DNA from: Exiguobacterium flavidum
Lineage (GTDB): Bacteria; Bacillota; Bacilli; Exiguobacteriales; Exiguobacteriaceae
Direction: 5' to 3'
DNA: 64,000 nt
Assembly (NCBI RefSeq): GCF_003344535.1
Contig: NZ_QPKS01000012.1
Location: forward strand, 1-64,000
How positions within the stretch are numbered: position 1 is the first letter of the stretch; each line of letters starts with the position of its first letter. The notes below the pieces were generated by a model. The model ran no database searches. It saw only the letters and a list, made by a program, of their open reading frames with translations, and had not been told where the DNA came from. Shown here one piece after another: positions 48,267 through 57,400 of the stretch. A program made the position numbers and the translations under genes.

Positions 48267-51044
48267 ATGAAAAAGTATACGCTCGACTGGAATACATACA
48301 CGGAACTGGCACGGACTGCGGTCGCGGAAGGGGCCGTCCTGCTCAAGAACGACAAGGAGACGTTGCCGATCGCACCAGGCGCGACGGTCGCGGTGTTCGG
48401 ACGGAGTCAGTTCAACTACTACAAGAGCGGAACAGGGTCAGGCGGGATGGTCAACGTCTCCTACGTGACGAGTCCGCTCGACGCGCTCAAGGAATGCGCG
48501 GACCTTCAGGTGAACGAATCGCTACTGAAGGTCTACGAGGAGTGGGTCGAGAAAAACCCGTTCGATAAAGGGGAGGGGTGGGCCGGAGAGCCGTGGTCGC
48601 AAGTCGAGATGGCCGTCACGGACAGCCTGGTCGAAGAGGCTGCTAGTGCATCCGACGTCGCACTGATCCTGATCGGCAGAACGGCCGGCGAGGACCGTGA
48701 CAACACGGCTGATCCGGGCAGTTACCTGCTGACCGACATCGAGGAAGAGCTGATCAAGAAGGTGACGAAGGCGTTCGCGAAGACGGTCGTCATCCTGAAC
48801 GTCGGCAACATCATCGACATGAAATGGGCGACGGACTACAGTCCGAGCGCGATCCTCTACAGCTGGCAAGGGGGGATGGAAGGCGGAAGCGGACTCGTCG
48901 ACGTCCTGACCGGCAAGATCACGCCGTCCGGGAAGCTACCGGATACGATCGCCCGCTCAATCGACGCCTATCCGTCGACGAAGAATTTCGGGGACGCGGA
49001 CAAGGGCATCTATCAGGAGGATATCTACGTCGGTTACCGCTACTTCGAGACGTTCGCGAAAGGACAGGTCCTCTATCCGTTCGGGTTCGGCCTGTCCTAC
49101 ACGGATTTCGCGCATGAGGTCGTCAAGGCGGCAGAAGACGGCGGAGTCATCACGCTCGAGGTCGCCGTGAGAAATGCGGGCAAGCGGAGCGGCAAGGAAG
49201 TCGTCCAGGTGTACGTCGAGAAGCCGCAAGGTGCCCTCGGCAATCCGGCGCGCGCGCTCGTCGCCTTCGAGAAGACGATGCTGCTTGAGGCAGGCGAGCG
49301 TGAGACGCTCGTCTTCAAGATTCCGGTCACGGAATTCGCGAGCTACGACGACAGCGGAGCGACTGGACACAAGTCGTCCTACGTCCTGGAAGTGGGGACA
49401 TATCGCCTCCACGTCGGGACGGACGTCCGCTCGGCGAGCCCAGCCTTCGACTACACGGTCGACGCGCTCCGGGTGATCGAGACGCTGAGTGAGAACATGG
49501 CACCGGTCGAGCCGTTCGCACGCATGAAGGCGACGCTCGGCGAAGAAGGATATGAACTGGCGTACGAGGACGTGCCGCTCCGGACGATCGATGTCAAGGA
49601 ACGCTGCGCAAACGAGCTTCCGGCAGACCGCGCCTATACGGGCGACCGTGGATTCCGGCTTGCGGACGTCCATCATGGAAAGGTCGAGCTCGACGTCTTC
49701 CTCGATCAACTGACGGACGAGGACCTCGCCTGCATCGTCCGCGGGCAAGGCATGAACTCGCCGCGCGTGACACCGGGTACGGCCGGCGCGTTCGGCGGCG
49801 TCTCGGACGATCTCGAGGCGTGGGGGATCCCTGCCGCTTGTTGCGCCGACGGTCCTTCCGGTATTCGGATGGACATCGGGACGAAGGCGTTCTCCCTGCC
49901 GAACGGGACCCTGCTCGCCTCGACCTTCAACCTCTCGTTGATGGAGGATTTGTTCGAGATGACGGGACTCGAGCTGCGTAAGAACCGGGTCGACACGTTG
50001 CTCGGACCGGGCATGAACATCCACCGCAATCCGCTGAACGGACGCAACTTCGAGTACTTCTCGGAGGACCCGCACCTGACCGGGCGGATGGCGATCGCTC
50101 AGCTGCGCGGGATGCACCGGGTCGGCGTGACCGGCACGCTCAAGCACTTCAGCGCGAACAACCAGGAATTCCACCGGCACGACATCGACTCGGTCGTCTC
50201 CGAGCGGGCGCTCCGGGAAATCTACCTGAAAGGGTTCGAGATGGCGGTCAAGGAAGGGGAGGCCCGCTCGATCATGACGACGTACGGCGCCGTCAACGGC
50301 GTCTGGACGGCAGGACTGTATGATCAGAACACGCGCATCCTGCGCGGCGAGTGGGGCTTCGACGGCATCGTCATGACGGACTGGTGGGCGAAGATCAACC
50401 GGGAAGGCGAAGCCGCGAACAAGTATGACACGGCATCGATGGTCCGCTCGCAAAACGACCTCTACATGGTCATCAGCCAGCCGGACGCGAATCCGTTCGA
50501 GGACAACACCATCGCGTCGCTCGCAGAAGGGGAGCTGACGCGCGCTGAGCTGTTGCGGAGTGCTGCGAACATCTGCCGCTTCATCCTTCAGGCACCGGTG
50601 ATGGAACGGACGCTCGGCCTGCACGACGGCGCGGTCGAGGTGATCGGCCAAGGCGAGGCGTCTGAAGAGGACCTCGACTTCGACGTCGCCTATCAGCACG
50701 TCGATGACGGCGGGAGCATCAGCCTCCGCGACGTCGACACGTCGACCGGCAGCACGCACGTCTTCGCGATCTCGATCGATCAGCCGGGGATGTACGAAGT
50801 GACGGTCACGGCGCGTTCGCATGCCGGTGAGCTTGCCCAGATGCCGGTGACGCTGTTCGCGAACAACACGCCGTCCGCGACGTTCACGTTCAACGGAAGC
50901 GGCGGGGAGCTCGTGACGCAGTCGGCTCAAGTGTTCTTCCTCAACCAGCACAACTACCTATCCCTCTTCTTCGCGCTCGGCGGGCTCGAGGTCGAGGACA
51001 TGACGTTCAAACTTTCGGATTCGTTCCACATGAAGAACGTTTAA
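48267..51044 (+). CDS. Glycoside hydrolase family 3, circularly permuted
   Basis: A 925-aa glycosidase with reversed domain order. The GH3 C-terminal-type domain comes first (about 15-270; EGAVLLKNDKETLPI, GTGSGG), then a fibronectin-III-like domain (about 300-390), then the catalytic barrel (about 480-780) with KHFSANNQE, SVVSERALREIYLKGFE and nucleophile Asp705 (GIVMTDWW), then a beta-rich tail (about 810-925). No signal peptide, so it probably acts on imported oligosaccharides. Such permuted GH3 beta-glucosidases are known from Ruminococcus and Butyrivibrio. The exact sugar is unknown. The upstream cre site suggests glucose repression. Confidence 0.93.
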   Translation: MKKYTLDWNTYTELARTAVAEGAVLLKNDKETLPIAPGATVAVFGRSQFNYYKSGTGSGGMVNVSYVTSPLDALKECADLQVNESLLKVYEEWVEKNPFDKGEGWAGEPWSQVEMAVTDSLVEEAASASDVALILIGRTAGEDRDNTADPGSYLLTDIEEELIKKVTKAFAKTVVILNVGNIIDMKWATDYSPSAILYSWQGGMEGGSGLVDVLTGKITPSGKLPDTIARSIDAYPSTKNFGDADKGIYQEDIYVGYRYFETFAKGQVLYPFGFGLSYTDFAHEVVKAAEDGGVITLEVAVRNAGKRSGKEVVQVYVEKPQGALGNPARALVAFEKTMLLEAGERETLVFKIPVTEFASYDDSGATGHKSSYVLEVGTYRLHVGTDVRSASPAFDYTVDALRVIETLSENMAPVEPFARMKATLGEEGYELAYEDVPLRTIDVKERCANELPADRAYTGDRGFRLADVHHGKVELDVFLDQLTDEDLACIVRGQGMNSPRVTPGTAGAFGGVSDDLEAWGIPAACCADGPSGIRMDIGTKAFSLPNGTLLASTFNLSLMEDLFEMTGLELRKNRVDTLLGPGMNIHRNPLNGRNFEYFSEDPHLTGRMAIAQLRGMHRVGVTGTLKHFSANNQEFHRHDIDSVVSERALREIYLKGFEMAVKEGEARSIMTTYGAVNGVWTAGLYDQNTRILRGEWGFDGIVMTDWWAKINREGEAANKYDTASMVRSQNDLYMVISQPDANPFEDNTIASLAEGELTRAELLRSAANICRFILQAPVMERTLGLHDGAVEVIGQGEASEEDLDFDVAYQHVDDGGSISLRDVDTSTGSTHVFAISIDQPGMYEVTVTARSHAGELAQMPVTLFANNTPSATFTFNGSGGELVTQSAQVFFLNQHNYLSLFFALGGLEVEDMTFKLSDSFHMKNV

Positions 51045-51093
51045 GGGAAACCTGACAATGAATAGCGCATGCGTCTCTGCACGGGATGCAAAG

Positions 51094-51136
51094 AAGGCAA
51101 GCGAGAGACGGATGACGTCCTTCGCTTGCCTTTTAT
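51094..51136 (+). terminator. Terminator after the GH3 gene; left copy of the hairpin flanking Wadjet
   Basis: AAGGCAAGCGA/TCGCTTGCCTT stem followed by TTTATAG. Its 35-bp core (51096-51130) recurs at 58918-58952 with 3 differences. Confidence 0.88.
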
Positions 51137-51261
51137 AGTCGATTTTCGATTTCCAGTATAAAAACGTTTTTGCAATGTCAGCAACCCGTGACACTATTTT
51201 CTTTAGCAGGTAAAATAAAAGTAAAATATTGTAATTATAGGTGGGATGATCTATCAAAGAC

Positions 51262-52275
51262 ATGTTAACGGACAATCTGTTGCGGCACCGGACGAAGACG
51301 ATCACGATCGAACAGTTGGAGAGGCTGGTTCCACCGACCACGACTTACGAAGTTTTCGCCGAGTTGGTTTTATCCTTCGAAGCAGGAGGCGTACTTGAAA
51401 TGGTTCGTTCAAGAGGGCGTAACACAAGAACTCCTTCCCTAGCCTATTCATATCGGATCCAAAAGTACCTGCTCCTGGACGCCCACCATGAGGAGTTGAA
51501 GAGGTTCCGCCTAAGCCTGCATCCATCCATCAGTCTAGATGCCTATTACCTACTGAGTCCATCCGAATGGGAGAGGAATCGCTCTGACGTCCTGAAAGTT
51601 CATTCCTATATCGAGCGGTACGGTTTTCCGGTGACGGAAGTCCCTGCACCGGAGCGCAGCGTCGAGCTGTTCGGTAATGAGAAGACGATCACGGAGGACG
51701 GCGGGAAGGAGCTGCTCGAGCGAATCGGCCTTTTGGAAGCGATGAGAATCATCCCCGTCTCGGATCCTCTCATGTTCGCCTTCAATCCAATGAAGGTAAG
51801 AAATCCTGTCCAGTACCATCTGATCGTCGAGAACAAGACGACCTATCAGGCGCTGGCAGAGGTGCTGACGGCGACGGCATTCACGACGCTGATCTACGGG
51901 AGCGGCAATAAAATCGTTAAAAGCATCGAACAGTTCGATCGTCAGATTCCAATCGAGGCGGAACATGTCCTCTATTATTTCGGGGATCTCGATTGGTCCG
52001 GCTTGTCGATTTGGCATCGATTGGACAGAAAGCGGACAGTACTGCCTGCTCTTCCGTTCTATCAGGCGTGTCTGAAAAAAGGCGCACTGGTCGGAAAAAC
52101 GACGCAACGGGACGATGAGAGGGCATTCGAGTCCTTCGCCGCCCATCTCGAGACGAAGGACGCGCGGCGCGTCAGGGAGGCGCTTGCTGACGGGTGCTAT
52201 TATCCGCAAGAACTTTTGAAGACGAGCGAATTACAGATGATTTGGAGGGACGCCGTGTGGAAGCGAAGGAACTGA
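51262..52275 (+). CDS. jetD: Wadjet nuclease subunit JetD
   Basis: A 337-aa protein with an N-terminal winged-helix arm-like part and a C-terminal Toprim domain related to topoisomerase VI-A/Spo11. Metal ligands are Glu190 (HLIVENKTTYQAL) and the Asp242-x-Asp244 pair (YFGDLDWSGLSIW). In Wadjet, JetD cuts circular plasmids after the JetABC motor has extruded them. The ribosome site is weak and the start is the first ATG in frame. It overlaps jetA by 19 bp and comes first in the operon. Confidence 0.88.
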   Translation: MLTDNLLRHRTKTITIEQLERLVPPTTTYEVFAELVLSFEAGGVLEMVRSRGRNTRTPSLAYSYRIQKYLLLDAHHEELKRFRLSLHPSISLDAYYLLSPSEWERNRSDVLKVHSYIERYGFPVTEVPAPERSVELFGNEKTITEDGGKELLERIGLLEAMRIIPVSDPLMFAFNPMKVRNPVQYHLIVENKTTYQALAEVLTATAFTTLIYGSGNKIVKSIEQFDRQIPIEAEHVLYYFGDLDWSGLSIWHRLDRKRTVLPALPFYQACLKKGALVGKTTQRDDERAFESFAAHLETKDARRVREALADGCYYPQELLKTSELQMIWRDAVWKRRN

Positions 52276-53771
52276 CCGGAATCACGTCCGGATATAAGGA
52301 GCGGATGCGCAGGGTGGCGCTGTTCGATCCGCTGTTTGAACTCGGACGGAAACAGATGAGGGACGACAGAGGAGAGACGATCGACATGAAGGGGCTCGGG
52401 ATGTTGACGCTTCTTTACTTTTTTGAGCAGAAGGTGATGCGAAACAACAAGGTAGGCGCGAAGGACGCGGCGGTGTTTCTTCGGACCGCGACAAATGATG
52501 CCTATGCCGTTCCTGTTACGCATTGGGACGAGATTGCCTCTGTCATCATCAAGACGTTCCGCCCGCAGACCGGTAAGAAGCGGGAATATCGGTTCGAAGA
52601 CTGGGAGACCGGACGAACGGGAGAAATCGAGTACGCGATCCTGAAGGCGAACGGATACGATGCGAAAGAAAACGTTCAGTATTACACGCTTGACGAGGAC
52701 GGGCTCGAGCTCGTCTTCGCGACGAAGGAATTCTACAGCGAGTTTCAATTGTCGATCAACCAATTGATGTTGCGTAAACAGCTTGAAAAAGGAGAGTTCC
52801 AAAGTGCGCTCCGGCAAATCAATGAGATGTTCGTCGATGTCGAGGCGCTCGAAGAACGTATCAGCAAACTGCGCCATGAGATACAGCGCAGCATCGTCTC
52901 GGAGGAAACTTTCGAGCGCTACAGCCAACTGATTGAGGATGTACACGCGCGTCTGGAACGGGAAAACGAGGAGTTCAAGGAACTGCGCGAATTCGTCACC
53001 GATTCGCGGGAACGGCTGTACGAGAAGGACGCCCATCGCAGGGAACCGAAGACGTACGGTTTGATTCTGACGATCGTCCAACGTCTCGAACAGGTCCATT
53101 ACAGCCACTCCGACCTCCTTCGGCAGATCATCGAGCTGAAGACGCAGACCCTTCGAGCGGCCCAGGAAGCGCTGTACCATACGGGCATCGATGCTTTCAA
53201 CTTCAACCAGGAAATCGTCTATCGTATCGTCGGCACTCCTCTTGATCCGGACACGATGAAAGGGATGCTGCACCCCTTTCTGTCCATTCAACGAGCGGCG
53301 TCATGGTCCCCGTTCGCGGTGTTCGCGGAACAGAACATTCGGGAGAATCGGGAAGCTTCAGACGATTTCGATTTCATGAAAGTCGAAGGTGAAGCGAGGG
53401 ATGGCGACCAGAAAAGACTGAAGGAAGCGTATGGCGAGATGATGGAGAAGCTGCTCGAAGCGATCGAAGGAGGCGAACGGACGCTGTCCGGATTCGTTGA
53501 GACCATCCGGATAAGCGGTAAGGAAGAACTGTTGCAACAGCGTTATTTCTATGACTTCTGGATGATTCTGCACCAGCGCTCACCGCTCCAGGCAGAAGAC
53601 GCGAAGGGTGAGGAGAACGATCGGCATCTGTTCGACCGCGCACTTGCAAGTCTTGGTGACCGGACGCTCATCGTGCAAGAGCAAAAAATCATCCTCCACG
53701 TGACTTCACGTTATAGCATTCAGGAGATGGAGTTCGAAATCAAGGAGGAAATGATCGATGCAATACAGTGA
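52257..53771 (+). CDS. jetA: Wadjet kleisin subunit JetA
   Basis: A 504-aa MukF-like kleisin that bridges the SMC heads. Helical throughout, with a coiled region about 215-300 (EALEERISKLRHEIQRS, LEEDVHARLERENEEFKEL-type heptads) and winged-helix ends. Identified by operon position, size and partners more than by a single motif. GTG start has GGAGGG at 7-base spacing inside the jetD 3' end; it overlaps jetB by 14 bp. Confidence 0.85.
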   Translation: MEAKELTGITSGYKERMRRVALFDPLFELGRKQMRDDRGETIDMKGLGMLTLLYFFEQKVMRNNKVGAKDAAVFLRTATNDAYAVPVTHWDEIASVIIKTFRPQTGKKREYRFEDWETGRTGEIEYAILKANGYDAKENVQYYTLDEDGLELVFATKEFYSEFQLSINQLMLRKQLEKGEFQSALRQINEMFVDVEALEERISKLRHEIQRSIVSEETFERYSQLIEDVHARLERENEEFKELREFVTDSRERLYEKDAHRREPKTYGLILTIVQRLEQVHYSHSDLLRQIIELKTQTLRAAQEALYHTGIDAFNFNQEIVYRIVGTPLDPDTMKGMLHPFLSIQRAASWSPFAVFAEQNIRENREASDDFDFMKVEGEARDGDQKRLKEAYGEMMEKLLEAIEGGERTLSGFVETIRISGKEELLQQRYFYDFWMILHQRSPLQAEDAKGEENDRHLFDRALASLGDRTLIVQEQKIILHVTSRYSIQEMEFEIKEEMIDAIQ

Positions 53772-54498
53772 ACATAAGGTGCTACAAGCGTTTGACCTCT
53801 ATTCAGTCCTTGCTCGGGATGGGAACGCCGGAAACGAATACGTGACGCTCTATAAATCCGATGACGCGATCAGGGGACTCGTCGATCGTTTCGCCCTGCA
53901 TGTCGACTGCGTCGTCGTCTTCACTGGAGAGCAGATGTATTTGATCCCAAAGACGAAGTTATCCGTCTTTCACGTCAACAACGATTACATCAAGAAGACG
54001 TATTTGCGAGCGAACGCGACGAACGCAGACATCTACCTGCTCTACTTCGGGACGATCGTCCTATTCGGCGCGTTCTACGACAGTTACCAGACGATCGAGC
54101 CGACCCGTTCATTCATCACGCTTGAGGAGTGGGCTGCGCTCGTCTCGGAGCGGATCGGGATTCTGAAGGAGCACGACGAGGAGACGCTTCGAAAGAGCGA
54201 GCAGGAATTCTCCTATAACTGGATGCAAATCATCGAGAAGTGGGATGACATGGATGATATCCGCGAAACGGCGAAGAAACAGAGCGGCAATACGATCAGC
54301 CGGCTCAGTTTCATGGATACGATCAAGCGTTTCCTCGTTCATCAGCAACTCGCAGACGAAATCGGCCATAACGAGGTCGCCTTGACCGAAAAAGCGAAGA
54401 CGATCGTTCAGCGCTATTTCATGGAACTCGAGTATAACAAAGGAATCCTCGAATTCCTTTATCAATGGGAGGATGAAGCAGATGCCGTCAATAAATAA
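53758..54498 (+). CDS. jetB: Wadjet KITE subunit JetB
   Basis: A 246-aa MukE-like tandem winged-helix protein that binds the kleisin. The sequence (VLQAFDLYSVLARDGNAGNEYVTLY, ADIYLLYFGTIVLFGAFYD, QEFSYNWMQIIEKWDDMDD) fits the JetB position and size. ATG start with GGAGG upstream. Overlaps both neighbours. Confidence 0.85.
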   Translation: MQYSEHKVLQAFDLYSVLARDGNAGNEYVTLYKSDDAIRGLVDRFALHVDCVVVFTGEQMYLIPKTKLSVFHVNNDYIKKTYLRANATNADIYLLYFGTIVLFGAFYDSYQTIEPTRSFITLEEWAALVSERIGILKEHDEETLRKSEQEFSYNWMQIIEKWDDMDDIRETAKKQSGNTISRLSFMDTIKRFLVHQQLADEIGHNEVALTEKAKTIVQRYFMELEYNKGILEFLYQWEDEADAVNK

Positions 54499-57400
54499 AA
54501 TTCGTTTCACGAACGTCGTCTACGAGGACGGAATGAAGCGCTACAACGATGAGATATTTCATTTCGACGGCTTCAACGGGGCGCTTGTCCTCGAGAATGG
54601 CGGCGGCAAGACGGTATTCATCCAGACGGCACTGCAGGCCATTCTGCCGCATACGAATCTGTCGGAACGGAAAATCCGCCATACCCTCCAACTTGACAAC
54701 TACCCGGCGCACATCGCGATCGAATGGCTGCTGAGTGAATCACCGCGTCGGTACGTCGTCACGTGCGTCAGCCTATTTTTGGCGAAAAACGAATTGAATT
54801 CCTATCGTTATGTCTATCCCTATGTCAACGGGGATCCGAACGGGATCGAAGGAATTCCGTTCGTCCGGAAAGGAACGAATCGACCGTCGGACCGGGGGGA
54901 GATCTCGGAGTACTATCAACAGATGACGCAGCGACACATCGGAGCGGAAACGTTCTCGACGATCAAAGCGTTCCAGGAACATATCGAGGAGCACTACCAT
55001 ATCATCAAGAATGAATGGGAAGCGATCGTTCAAATCAACAGTACGGAGGGCGGTGTGGAGGCGTTTTTCGACGAATGCAGACAGACGAGACAGCTGCTCG
55101 ACCGCTTGTTGATCCCGACCGTGGAGCGGGCGATCGCAGGACATTCCGAGCAAGCATTCGCCGATACGTTTGAGACACATCGAGACAGCTTTAAGCAGTA
55201 TAAGGAGCTGAAGCGTCAAATCATCGAGAATCAACGTATCGAGAATCGGTTGACCGATTACGTGGAGACCTTCTTGCGCCTCGACGAGAAAGAGCAAACC
55301 TATTTGCGACATAAGCAAGACGCAAAGGCCATCATGCAGCTTCTGTGGCGGCAAAAGGAAGAGAATCGGCTGCTCGTCGAGAAACTGATGGAGGAGCACT
55401 CGGCGGCAGAAGCTGAATCACGTCTGCTTGAAATCAAAGGGCTGTCGGTCGAACTTAGGCGAGAGGAGGAGGAACTGACCAAGCGTAAGCAAGCGTATGC
55501 CCGCGCCGAACAGACGTGGGAAACGAGGGAACACGAGCACGCTGCCGTCAGCCGAGAATACCACTCCCTCCAATTGGCTGAAATCGAGCTCAGCTTGAAG
55601 ACGGAGCAGGAACGTTTGAGCTGGCTTGAGAGAGAACTTGAAAAGATCGACCTGGATGAGAAGCTGCAGGATTTGAAACAGCAGTTCGATCACAATACAG
55701 GAGAGCTGGCTGGCTACTACCAGGAAGAGAGAAGCAAGACGGCGGAGCAGCTGGTTCCTGTTGAGGAACAGCTCGTGTCGATCGAGGCGGACATCGGATT
55801 GAAGGCGGAACGGATACGCCAGGCGAAGTCGGAATACGGAGAGATGAAGACGCAGTTCGATAAATTGGCAGGGCAATTGGAACAGCAGCAATCGGAGCAG
55901 GAAAAGACGAGGAATCGCCTGTTGTCGAATCCTCAGCAGGAGACGGTGAGCGATCAGCTGAAACAATGGATCATACGGTCGAATCAGCTGGATGAAGAAG
56001 GAGCGCGTCTTCGGACGGAACAGAAGAAACTGCAGGAGCAGATGTCCGCAGGCGAACAGGAGATGGAAGAAACGATCCGGGCAAAGGAACACCAGGGCAA
56101 GATGCTGGCTGCGCTAGATGAGAAGATGCATCAATTGCACGCGCAGCAAGCAACGCTCCTTTCGGTGCTCGGTCGCTTGTACGCGCCTTGGGAAAGGACG
56201 GAATCCGTCTATTTGAAGCAGGAGACGTTCAGACAGCGGATACAGGACGAGCTTTCGCGACTGGAGCGGAAACGGGAAGACCTGTTGCTCGAGGAGAGAA
56301 GAGCACATCGCTTCAAGGATGACTATGAAGGGCAGCAACGATTTTTCGCGGATCCCGTCATCGAGAGACGATTGCCGCAGTGGAGTCATCAGGTTGGATC
56401 GATCGAGACAGGAATCGAGTACATCCGAACGCTTGGCGAGCAGGAGCGATCTTTTGCTGTGTCCTACCCCCTATGGGCGACGACCCTCGTCACGCTCAGT
56501 TCGTGCAAACCGGCGCTTCTCCAAAAGCTCGATCAAATCCGAACTGAAATGCAGTTCCCGATTTTCGTCTTATCGACCGAAGAGGCACGTGCGATCGTCA
56601 AAGGGGAGCAGACGGACTGGGAAGCGGTCACTCCTCACCATTGGCGCAAGAACGAAAGCGATACATCATTCGAGGAATGGAAGCGACAAATCGAGGATGG
56701 TGCCATCCGTGCGAAGAAGGAGCGGGAAGCGTGCGAGGGACGCATCAAGGAATGGGAACAGGGCCAAGAGAACATTCGGACTTTTCTTGAAACCTATCCG
56801 CGGGAACGATATGAGTCGTATCGGGACGAACAGGCGGAAACACGCGCAAAGCTCGACTTGGCGCAAAAACGACAGAACGAGCTGAAAGGTTCGATCCTAT
56901 CATGGAAACAGCAATTCGAGGCACAAGCGACGCGCATCACGCGCACCGCTTCTGAATACGACGGTCTCGCTGTCCGGATCAAGGATGGAATCGAATATGA
57001 ACGCCGAGAAAAGGAGATGCAGGAAAGAAGGATAGCGCAGGAGGAAAAACGGGGTCACATGGAGGCGCTCGATGACAGGATGAACATGATGAAGGAAGAA
57101 GAAGCGCGCCTTCGGGATCAAGCCCTCGTACTCAAGGAGACTCAGCGCTCCCTTCATGGCGTCCTCGTGAAATTTGACGAAGAAATGGAACGCCTGGGGC
57201 TGTCCGGCATAGAACCGATTTTTACTGGAATGACGAAAAGTGTGTTGCTCGAGCAACGAGATGATTTGAAACGAAAGCTTGACGGCACCTCGTCAGAGCG
57301 GAACGAGATTCAGATTCAAATCGATGGATGTCGTAAAAAGATAGGCGAAGAACGACGGCGGGAAAACAGGTTGAGAGAGGAACATCCAGCGGATCAATTC

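Noticed and set aside
48957-50951. Long open frame (664 codons) antisense to the GH3 gene
   Set aside because: It mirrors a GC-rich real gene on the other strand, is Arg/Asp/Val-rich with no recognisable motif and has no ribosome site.
51246-51290. Earlier ATG before jetD, possibly indicating a frameshifted start
   Set aside because: It is in another frame, and the frame starting at 51262 is complete and carries all JetD motifs.
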